Source of the DNA: Planctomycetota bacterium
GTDB lineage: Bacteria > Planctomycetota > UBA8742 > UBA2392
Direction of reading: 5' to 3'
DNA length: 64,000 bases
Assembly (NCBI GenBank): GCA_020845475.1
Contig: JADLFN010000028.1
Coordinates: 38,010-102,009 of the forward strand
The position numbers and the translations under genes are program-made. Every line of letters starts with the position of its first letter. Within the stretch, counting starts at the first letter, position 1. The notes under the pieces were generated by a model. The model made no database searches. It had not been told where the DNA came from and worked only from the letters and a program-made list of their open reading frames with translations. Shown in pieces: positions 25,750 through 34,000 of this stretch.

Positions 25750-27243
25750 TTAGAAGATCCACTGAATCTGGACGCGGAACTGCCAAACGTTCAAGTAGTC
25801 AGCGTTGTCGTTGGCGAAGCTGGAGCCGCTGCGATCGTCAAAGGCGCTGCCCGTAACCACGTTGCTGGGCGAGTTGGCGATAAAGTCAACAAGCTGGTAC
25901 GTGATGTAAGTGAAGTCAGCCTGGATCTTGAGGTTGTGGCCGCCCAGATAGTAACCCAATGCCAAGCCGAATTCCTGCACGTCCGGGATCACGCCGGCAA
26001 ACTTATTGGTGCTGCCGCCGCGCCAGTGTTCGTCGCCGTCCACCATGCCCCAGCGGATTGCCACGTCAAACTGCTTGGGCAGGATGAAGAAACCAACCAT
26101 GAAGCTAAGGCCGTTGTCCGTCATGTCGCCGGGACGGTTGCGGTTGGCGGTGATGCGGTTGCCTTCCTTGGGGCCAAAGTTGTGGAACTCGGTATGGCGG
26201 TGGTGGAACTCGATGTTGACGCTCAGACCATACCAGCGCAGGTGGCCGTCCAGCACGAGGTGAACGGTGTCGTGGCCGGTGTCAAAGCGGCCAGAGCCGG
26301 CGGAAGCGTTGACGGGGCGCAGGTCGCCGTTGTTCATGCGGCTGATGAACCAGTTGAAAGCGGCGCCAACCGAGAACAAAACCTTCTTGGAGGCTTCGCG
26401 ATCGCGGTAGTCCACCATGTCCTGGGCAACTTCACCCAAGGGGTGGGTCTCGACGCGCAGGCCGGGCATCAGGTCCGCATCCACAGCCTGTGAGAAAGTG
26501 TCGCTGAGGCGGTTTTGATCCGCGTTGCGGAAGTCGCCGTTGCCCTTGAGCACGCCGTTCCACACGCCGACCCAGTACTTGACCCAGGGGGTGTCGCCGC
26601 CGATGACGCCCGAGAACCACAGGCCCTTGGCGTAGTCCTGGTTGAACATTTCGTTGACGACGGAGCGATCGATGAACTGCTGGCGGCCGCTCGAGGTCAG
26701 CTCTTCAAAGCCTTGGCCCGCAAACTTGGCCTGGCCAACGTTGACGTTGAATTCCTTCCAGCGCGCCCAGGTGAACTGCGCGGCTTCAACAATGCCGTCG
26801 CCGCCGGAGGTGAAGTTGAGCACCACCTCGTATTTGAACTCCTTTTCGAAGATATTGCCCTTGAAGCCGAGCTTGGCGCGGCGCACACGGAAGTTCCAAA
26901 AGTCGCGGCCGTTGCTTGCGTTGCCGCTGTTGGCGTCGCCGGGGCCTTCGGCGTCAGCCGCGCGTTCATCGTTGTAGGTCACGCGGAACTGGACGCGGAA
27001 GTTCATTTCAAAGCTGAACTTGCCGTCTTCGGTGGCCCATGAAAACACGCTCTTCTTGAGCTGGGTCTTGATCGGCTCGTCGCCGCCCGCGCCTTCGCGC
27101 TGCACGGACTTCAGGGCGTCCATCTCGCTGCGGAGCTGCTTGATCTCCTGCTGCAGGCGCTCGGCCTCTGTCTGCGCGCTGACCGGGGCGGCAAAAGCCG
27201 CGCCGAGTGCCAGCGCCAAAATGCCAAACCAGTGCTTCTTCAT
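25750..27243 (-). CDS. Outer-membrane porin, phosphate-selective O/P-like (paralogue 2)
   Basis: The 497-aa porin has a cleavable signal (MKKHWFGILALALGAAFAAPVSAQ) and a coiled-coil (ERLQQEIKQLRSEMDALK). A barrel follows, ending in Q-I-Q-W-I-F. It is nearly collinear with porin 1, and long blocks (for example around 'HPLGEVAQDMVDYRDREASK') are identical. The start is preceded by AAAGGAGAGCGAAGC, almost the same leader as porin 3. That shared leader, plus tandem orientation with separate terminators, points to duplicated transcription units. Solute specificity is unknown. Confidence 0.9.
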   Translation of the reverse strand: MKKHWFGILALALGAAFAAPVSAQTEAERLQQEIKQLRSEMDALKSVQREGAGGDEPIKTQLKKSVFSWATEDGKFSFEMNFRVQFRVTYNDERAADAEGPGDANSGNASNGRDFWNFRVRRAKLGFKGNIFEKEFKYEVVLNFTSGGDGIVEAAQFTWARWKEFNVNVGQAKFAGQGFEELTSSGRQQFIDRSVVNEMFNQDYAKGLWFSGVIGGDTPWVKYWVGVWNGVLKGNGDFRNADQNRLSDTFSQAVDADLMPGLRVETHPLGEVAQDMVDYRDREASKKVLFSVGAAFNWFISRMNNGDLRPVNASAGSGRFDTGHDTVHLVLDGHLRWYGLSVNIEFHHRHTEFHNFGPKEGNRITANRNRPGDMTDNGLSFMVGFFILPKQFDVAIRWGMVDGDEHWRGGSTNKFAGVIPDVQEFGLALGYYLGGHNLKIQADFTYITYQLVDFIANSPSNVVTGSAFDDRSGSSFANDNADYLNVWQFRVQIQWIF

Positions 27244-27567
27244 GCTTCGCTCTCCTTTGAAGGGTTGAACTGCTCCGCATGCAGCCGCAGGCGCGGCTGC
27301 ACGTCCGTTTCCGTCAGATGGCGGGAAGGTAGCGAGCGGCGAAGAGCAAACAATGAAAGCAACGGAAATGAAGAAAGATTGACGCTGCGTTGACGCGGGC
27401 TTGGCGGGTTACTGAAGAAGCCTTCACAAATGCAACCGGGGGCGGCCCGCCTTCGCCCTGCGGGCTTCGGCGCGCAAGCACTGGTTCGAGGCGACGTTAA
27501 AGCAACCGAGGCGGCCTGATGGCCGCCCCGGAAGTTTACAGAGCTGTTTCCGTCCACAACCGGTGGT
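27244..27567. other. Spacer between porins 2 and 3
   Basis: No coding frame is supported. It contains the porin 3 terminator (27506-27531) and the upstream region of porin 2. An A-rich plus-strand stretch near 27340-27375 may hold the porin 2 promoter, but I cannot assign hexamers with confidence. Confidence 0.5.
27506..27531 (-). terminator. Hairpin terminator of porin 3
   Basis: CCGAGGCGGCC and GGCCGCCCCGG pair with one mismatch around TGAT, about 37 nt after the porin 3 stop. On the minus strand it is followed by TTGCTTT. Confidence 0.7.
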
Positions 27568-29073
27568 TTAGAAAATCCACTGGATCTGGATGCGGAACTG
27601 CCAAACGTTCAACCAGTCAGCGTTGTCATTGGCAACACTGTTGGCGCTGCGCGAGGGCAGGGTGCCGCCAGGACCGTTCAGCGCCGCGCCGTTGGCCGAG
27701 CCAAAGAACGCGAGCTGATAGCTGATGTAGCTGAAGTCGAGCTGAGCCTTGAGGTTGTGGCCGGCGATGTAGTAGCCAACCGACAGACCGATTTCCGTGC
27801 TGTCCGGAGCAACGGCGAAGCGCTTGTCATCGGCGCCGCCGAGCCAGAACTCGTCGGAGTCAACCCAGCCGAAGCGGAAGCCAACGTCGAACTGCTTGGG
27901 CAGGATGAAGAAGCCAACCGAGAACAGCAGGCCGCTGTCCGTCAGGTCGCCGGGCAGGGCGCGGTTGTTCGCGTTGCCGGAGCCGCTGAGAGGACCGTGG
28001 TTGTGGAACTCGGTGTGGCGGTGAATGTACTCGATGTTGACCGACAGGCCATAGAAGCGGAAGTGGCCGTCAATCGTCAGGTTGACAGTGTCCTGGCTGG
28101 TGTTGAAGCGGCCAGAGCCACCGGTCGGGCCGGCGCCGGGGCGCACGTCCGAGTTGTTGAAGTCGCTCAGGAACCAGTTGAGGGCAACGCCAACGCTGAA
28201 CAGGATCTTCTTGCTGTCTTCACGTGAGCGCATGTCGACTTCGTCGTCAGCGACGTTACCCAGGGGGTGCGTCTCGACGCGGAGGACGGGCATGAGCTGG
28301 GCGTCGATACCACCGGCGCCGCTGCTGAAGGTGTCAGCGTTGATCGACAGGTCCTGGTTGCGGAAATCGTTGTTGCCGCGCAGAACGCCGTTGAACACGC
28401 CAACCCAGTACTTCACCCAGGGGGTGTCCTTACCGATGACACCGCTGATCCAGAGGCCCTTGCCCCAGCCCTGATTGAAGGTGTTGCTGACCACCGAGCG
28501 GTCAATGAACTGCTGCTTGCCGCTGCTGACGCCGAACTCGTACTCGAACGGAACCTTGGTCTGGCCGGCCGAGACGTTGATTTCCTGGTACTTCGACCAG
28601 GTCATGTACGCCTCTTCAACGATGTTGTTGCCACCGTTGGCCCAGCTGAGCAGCAACTTGTACTTCCATTCCTTTTCGAAGATGTTGCCTTCAAACGTGG
28701 TCTTCGCGCGACGAACGCGGAAGTTCCAGAAGTCACGACCGTTGGTGTCGGCCGGGTTGCCCAGCGTTTCGCTGTGCTGGCCACGCTCGTCGTTGTACGT
28801 CACGCGGAACTGCACGCGGTTCGTCATGGTCAGCGAGAACTTGCCGTCCTCGGTGGCCCAGGAGAACACACTGTTGTTCAGCTTGGTTGCAAGGGCGGGA
28901 GCCGCGTCGTCCGCACCCTGGCGCTGAACCGACTTCAGATTGTCAACTTCACTGCGGAGCTTCGAAAGTTCCGCCTGCAGCTTGTCCACTTCGCTGGTCT
29001 GCGCCGAAACCGGCGTAGCCCACGCGCCTGCGCCAACCATCAGCGCAAGAGCCAACGACCAAAGTTTAACCAT
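27568..29073 (-). CDS. Outer-membrane porin, phosphate-selective O/P-like (paralogue 3)
   Basis: The 501-aa porin has a signal peptide ending VSAQ and a coiled-coil (EVDKLQAELSKLRSEVDNLK). The beta barrel again closes with Q-I-Q-W-I-F. It is the most divergent of the three paralogues but shares the same landmarks ('FSWATEDGKFSL', 'GRDFWNFRVRRAK', 'GNIFEKE', 'VGFFILPKQFDVGF'). AAGGAG lies upstream of the ATG in a leader (AAGGAGAGCGAGGC) matching porin 2. A near-consensus sigma-70 promoter about 320 nt upstream may drive it, implying a long leader. Confidence 0.9.
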   Translation of the reverse strand: MVKLWSLALALMVGAGAWATPVSAQTSEVDKLQAELSKLRSEVDNLKSVQRQGADDAAPALATKLNNSVFSWATEDGKFSLTMTNRVQFRVTYNDERGQHSETLGNPADTNGRDFWNFRVRRAKTTFEGNIFEKEWKYKLLLSWANGGNNIVEEAYMTWSKYQEINVSAGQTKVPFEYEFGVSSGKQQFIDRSVVSNTFNQGWGKGLWISGVIGKDTPWVKYWVGVFNGVLRGNNDFRNQDLSINADTFSSGAGGIDAQLMPVLRVETHPLGNVADDEVDMRSREDSKKILFSVGVALNWFLSDFNNSDVRPGAGPTGGSGRFNTSQDTVNLTIDGHFRFYGLSVNIEYIHRHTEFHNHGPLSGSGNANNRALPGDLTDSGLLFSVGFFILPKQFDVGFRFGWVDSDEFWLGGADDKRFAVAPDSTEIGLSVGYYIAGHNLKAQLDFSYISYQLAFFGSANGAALNGPGGTLPSRSANSVANDNADWLNVWQFRIQIQWIF

Positions 29074-29632
29074 GCCTCGCTCTCCTTAAAAGAACATGAA
29101 ATCCGGAATATGCGTCCGTCCATCGCTGCCGGAGAGCCCTGGCACAGCCTTTCCGTGATGTGCAAGGGCCGCTCGTTACAAAGACGGGCAAGACAATAGC
29201 GTGACACTTCTTTGCGTCAAGCAAGAATCTTCACGATTGCTTGTTCCCATCCTTCTAGAACTTACAACAAAGCTTGTTGTTACCGGGCGTTGCCTTACTT
29301 CACAACAATGCCCTTCGGCCTCAAACCCGCTTCGGAGGCCCGTATTGGGCCCATATCGACAACTGCGTCCGATAACTTTTGAACTTTACAAAATATAAAT
29401 TACGCAGCGGCGCTTGTCAATGCGTTTACACGTTCTTGCGGTCGCTTTCATCCGCCACATACCCGTCGCTTTCCAATTTACTGACACTCCCCCAAACATT
29501 ACCAGCCTTCGGAGTTTCACGCGCAGCGCGGCTAAAGGGCGTTTGCGTTGCCGCGATCTGATGGAAACGCGCTTCCGCGCGAAGCTTGCGGCGCGCAGCC
29601 AGAAATCGTTCTCGAAAGTATCGAACAACCAG
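29074..29632. other. A+T-richer spacer upstream of porin 3
   Basis: The spacer has no convincing gene and is visibly lower in G+C than its neighbours, particularly 29200-29500. It holds the predicted minus-strand promoter at 29392-29420. Between that and porin 3 lies a possible leader hairpin (GGCCTC...GAGGCC type, around 29310-29345). A short plus-strand frame near 29414-29668 is not protein-like. Confidence 0.6.
29392..29420 (-). promoter_or_regulatory. Predicted sigma-70-type promoter for porin 3
   Basis: On the minus strand a perfect -35 TTGACA (29420-29415) is followed by a 17-nt spacer and the -10 TATATT (29397-29392). The next gene in this direction is porin 3 at 29073, which would have a leader of roughly 310 nt. 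Confidence 0.65.
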
Positions 29633-30526
29633 TTAGCGCGATGTTTGCTTCGGCTCACTAGTCTTTAGACGACCGCTGGCGTTGGCCAGAAAACGGCGTT
29701 CATCCGGCGCAAGGCTGTTCATGCCGGCCGTCGAAATTTTTGCCAGCAGGCGATCCATGCGGGTTTGAATCTCTTCGCGCGTCAAAAGGTCAAACTCGTC
29801 AACAAAGTACATCGTGCCCACGTGGCCTTCGCCGCGCTTTTCTACCTCGCGCAACTGTTGCTTGCGGTGTAGCACAAACGCTGCAACGCCCAGCACCGGT
29901 CCAACGCCTGCACCTGCCAGCAGGCTGTCGTAGCTGTCGCTGGGCATGAAGGCCGTCAGCACGCCTGCCAACGCCACGAGCAAGACCAGCAACAACATGC
30001 GAAAATCGTTGTCCCGTTCCTGTGAAGTCTCCCTGCGCTCCAGGTGAATCAGCACCGAAACCGTCAGCAGAAAAGCCGCGAACGCGATTGAAGAAAACGC
30101 CATGCCCGGTTTCAAAGCGAGTGCCAGCGCCGCATGAGCCGCACTGCAGGCAAGCCCTGAGGCCAAGGTCCGGCGCGTACCGAGGTAAGTTTCAACCATG
30201 GGCCCGGCCGACAACAGGCTCAGACTGCACATCAGCCAAAGCAACAGGCTGGAAAAAAAATCCAGAGGAGAGAATCCCGCGCCGAACTCGGGGCTGGATC
30301 CAAACACCGGCGCATAGTGCGAGACAAAGAAGAACAGGCTCTGGATGTTCAGTGTGCCTGCATCCAGTGACAGCATGTGCGCCAGTGGAATGCCCGAGAA
30401 CTCGGCGACGTAAATAATCGCTTGTGCAACAGCGATGATCAGCACCAGGCTCAGGGAGACGGGGTGTTGCGTGCCGCGCTCCATCATGTTGTCGCGTGCA
30501 AAGAAGCTGGACATCCAGTTACGCAT
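29633..30526 (-). CDS. Rhomboid-like membrane protein lacking the catalytic His (pseudoprotease candidate)
   Basis: The 297-aa protein has about six hydrophobic helices and then a soluble C-terminal tail ('FVDEFDLLTREEIQTRMDRL...'). That tail resembles the cytosolic tail of many bacterial rhomboid proteins. The fold landmarks are visible: 'GPMVETYLGTRRTL' corresponds to the L1-loop 'GP-x-x-E-x-x-x-G-x-R' and 'SAAHAALALAL' to the following helix. The GxSG-type segment reads 'GMAFSSIAFA', and the usual A-H-L-G-G His motif of the last helix is replaced by 'AGVGPVLGVA'. Proteolysis is therefore unlikely. The start at 30526 has GGTGG upstream; a GTG 21 nt earlier is possible. Confidence 0.65.
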   Translation of the reverse strand: MRNWMSSFFARDNMMERGTQHPVSLSLVLIIAVAQAIIYVAEFSGIPLAHMLSLDAGTLNIQSLFFFVSHYAPVFGSSPEFGAGFSPLDFFSSLLLWLMCSLSLLSAGPMVETYLGTRRTLASGLACSAAHAALALALKPGMAFSSIAFAAFLLTVSVLIHLERRETSQERDNDFRMLLLVLLVALAGVLTAFMPSDSYDSLLAGAGVGPVLGVAAFVLHRKQQLREVEKRGEGHVGTMYFVDEFDLLTREEIQTRMDRLLAKISTAGMNSLAPDERRFLANASGRLKTSEPKQTSR

Positions 30527-30681
30527 GATCGCACCACCCGGCCACACATGAAGTTTACCGCAAATTCAGCGCGGCTCAACAAGCCGGTGCGATTGTGGGA
30601 CGATAGTTTTCAGCTCGGCAACGAACGCCGCGCCATGACCCGGCATTGTCAACTTTCCGCGCTGCGCTAGATTGTTGCCAT

Positions 30682-30758
30682 CGGGGTGTAGCTCAGCCTG
30701 GTAGAGCGCTACGTTTGGGACGTAGATGCCGCAGGTTCAAATCCTGTCACCCCGACCA
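30682..30758 (+). tRNA. tRNA-Pro (anticodon TGG), CCA encoded
   Basis: The acceptor arm CGGGGTG pairs with CACCCCG and is followed by A and an encoded CCA. The anticodon stem CTACG/CGTAG encloses TTTGGGA, giving TGG (Pro). The D-arm GCTCAGCCTGGTAGAGC and T-arm CAGGTTCAAATCCTG are canonical. Confidence 0.97.
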
Positions 30759-30961
30759 GCTTTCTGTGTTCTGCAAATTCTCTTTGACAAGGCGTGCACT
30801 CACCCGCCTGCGGCGGGCCGTTTCACTCACGCTCGGCCAGTGGGCCGGGCTGCTTCGCTGAGTGGACTGTTCGCTGGACAGTTCACAGGTTCAAAAGCAG
30901 TCACCGCGCACAAAACTCTTCCGGCCAGCCGCGCTCCCTTCCCATCCAATCGGTACGCGAA

Positions 30962-30985
30962 AGACAGCCGTTTCCGGCTGTCTTC
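30962..30985 (-). terminator. Terminator of the RHS gene
   Basis: AAGACAGCCG and CGGCTGTCTT form a perfect 10-bp stem with loop TTTC, about 26 nt after the RHS stop. On the minus strand TTTCGCG follows. Confidence 0.8.
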
Positions 30986-31011
30986 CTTGTGCCTCCTCTG
31001 AACTTGCGTTA

Positions 31012-34000
31012 TCAGCGTTCAAATCTTGAGGGCCAGTCGTCCGCGGGATCGCGGAATCGGCCCCAGCTCGGGTCAAAGCGCCACACACCAGAAAGTGCAA
31101 AGCCTTGACGTGCGTGGCCCGGCTGTGCGCCGTGCACCATTGCGCCATCGAAGAATCCCGCCAGCGGGCAGTCGTACAGAAGCGTGCCCCCGAAACAGCG
31201 CGTGCCGCGCTGAACGAGGTTCAACTCCTGCCCGCCGTGTCGCGGGTTTACGCCGGCGGGAGCGTACAACCGATAACGTGTCCCTTCCCCGGCCAGCGTG
31301 TCGGCTTGGCCCTGCACTGCGAGCTGCGAGAAGCTCGCGGCTGCGATCGCCATCGTTCCGCCGCGCTGTGCATTCAGCGTTACGAGCCAGCCCGCTCGAT
31401 CACCGAAGACCTGGCCACTGTCCACGAACGTCGTGAGGCCTCCGCTGGCGGTCGGTTCGGCGCTCCAATGCCCGCCCGTTCCGGCGCCGCCCGCAAGAGC
31501 TGCATCCACGAAGTCAAACACCACGAAGCCCGCGCCCAGTGTGGCGATGAAGCGGCTTTCCGGATCGTGCACTACAATAGAAACCGCGCTGTTGGCCAGC
31601 ACTGTGGCGCAACGCAACCTGTCAGTGCCGCTCTCCAGTGCCACGCGCAGCTCCCGACCCGCTAGGCTGCCCGGCACCAACAGATTGGCGACAAGGTTTA
31701 TGGTTGTCTGGCCCGCTACAGGTGTGTCCGCCTGCGCGTTTGCTACGAGCCCGCCGCCGTCAAAGAGCACGCTTCGAATCAGCGGTGCGCCAAAGTCGGT
31801 GGCGCCATACTCGGCGAGGCGCCGGCCTGCTGCGTTGCATACGCCCATGAGGCGCCCGAGCGCATCTTCCACGCGGAAGCGGCTTTCTGTTTGCGCGTCC
31901 GAAACGGCGAGTTCATGAAGCACGCGCTCCGGCAGTCTGGCAAACTCCGGTTCGGCCAGCCTATGTGCCGGCGCCACGCCGTTATCGGGCGCGGGGCCCA
32001 ACAGGTATTGCGTGAAGCCAAGCTGCATTGCACCTTCAAGCGCAACTTCCGTGTGCGGGAACAGGCGATCGTCATAAACAAGTGCGCGCGTTGCATAGCG
32101 TGTCGTCACGCCCGCGGTGTAGAACGACTCTTCCAGGACGCGCCGGCCACGCGCATCATAAGTGTAAACTCGCTCCGGAGCATTGAAGTCGCCTTCGATG
32201 TCTTCTGCGGCGAGTCGTCCCTGCCAGTCATAGGCATAGTACAGGCCCGTGGACGCGTCAAAGCTGATGCGCCCGGACGCGCTGCCGCTGATCGCTTGAC
32301 CATTCACGTTCGTATACTGGTTGTTTGCACCCGTGATGTAAGGCGTGTCGTAAACAACCTGTGTTGCGGCACGCTCACGCACACCCGCACGATTGGAACG
32401 TGCGTCCAGCGTGTAATCCCGCGCGAGCGCAAAGTCGGTGGGCAGATTGCCAAGGGCAGTCAATTCGCCCAGATCCACACCCTGGTACGCCTGAAGCAAG
32501 CGCGGCTCTGAGAGAATTGAGAAATCATCGAACGGATAAGGAGTCTGAACCGGTTTGAGCTCGGTCGAGAAGTTATCGAACGGGTAAGGAGTCCGAACCG
32601 GCTTGAGCTCGGTCGAGAAATTGTCGAACGGGTAAGGAGTCCGAACCGGCTTGAGCTCGGTCGAGAAATTGTCGAACGGGTAAGGAGTCCGAACCGGCTT
32701 GAGCTCGGTCGAGAAATTATCGAACGGGTAAGGAGTCCGAACCGGTTTGAGCTCGGTCGAGAAATTGTCGAACGGGTAAGGAGTCCGGACCGGCTTGAAC
32801 TCGGTCGAGAAATCGTGTTCAACGCGCGGCAGGTCATCGTGCCGGTACACTTCACCGAAGTTTCCTTCGTGCGCGTACCGCTGGGCCATGACGTTGCCTG
32901 CGGCGTCACGTCTGGCCTCGCAACCGAACAGAGTTTCTGCGCCGCGCTTGAGTCGCGCGCTTTGCAGCAACTGCGCGTCGTAGCCGTATTCGCACTGGGT
33001 ACCATTGCCAAACACAACCGAGTCGATGCGCGAACCGGTGTAGCTGTAGTCCGCAAGCGAGTCGCTTCCCTGGGTGACGCCTGACACGCGGCCGAGCTCG
33101 TCGGCGGTGAAGTGAACCTCGCGTCCGTTGGGGAACGTCTGGCCTGTGCAAAAGCCCCGGGAGTCAAAGGTGCGCGTGGCGTTGTACGCACCCAGGTGCA
33201 AGCCGTCTCGCCGCCAGAGGTTCTGGGTGCTGGACTCAACGCATGAAATCGTGTTGTAGTTGAAGGTCTCCGTGCAGAGCGTTTGGCCGCCTTCGGCGTT
33301 TGTGGACTGCACAATCCGGCCAAGCGCGTCGTAGGCCCAATGCTCGTTCGTGTTTCCGCGCACTCCGGGGGCAAGCGTCATAGCCGCATGTGTGCGCAGG
33401 CCTCGTGCATCATGGGTGAACTGCGCAAGCGTGCCATCTTCATTGACGCGCCAAGCCAGGTTGCCGCAGGGATCATGGCCCAGCGACAAGCCGCCGCCGC
33501 CGGGAAATTGGATGCCGTTCACTTGCCTGCGGGCATCGCGCGTGTAGTTCGTCCATTGGTACGCCGGCATGGGTGCGCCGGCGTCTTCCGCGACGCCGCG
33601 GCTGACCAGCAGCCCGTCGGCATCAAATCCGTGCGACGTCGCTAACCAGGAATGCGGATCCGCAGTTGGCTTGAGCGTCATGCCTGTCAGCAGGCCGCGC
33701 AGGTCATAGCGGTACTCGCTGGAAGTCGCGCGCCCCGGCTGGCGTGATTCGACGAGTTGAGAAAACCCGTCGTAGGCGAAACTCGCTTCCGTATTGAGGT
33801 CCACGCTGAAACGCGCGTCGCGAACACGCAGCACGTTTCCGCGCGTGTCGAGATCGGCGTAGCTCGCAAAGACGGTGAAGCTCGATGTGCTTGAGTTGTA
33901 ATCGCGCTGGGTGCGGCCCACTACGCCGCCCGCGGCGTCATGGCTCCAGGTCGTTTCATTCAGCGCGGCATCGATCTGTTTCGTGAGCCGACTGGCGTTG

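Noticed and set aside
29414..29668. Plus-strand 84-aa frame in the A+T-rich spacer
   Set aside because: No ribosome site, no recognisable pattern, and it overlaps the start region features of neighbouring genes.
30870..30915. Sequence AGGTTCAAAAGCAGTCACCGC after tRNA-Pro as a duplicated tRNA 3' end (att site)
   Set aside because: It matches the tRNA T-arm only partly, no integrase or island lies beyond it, and the similarity may be chance.
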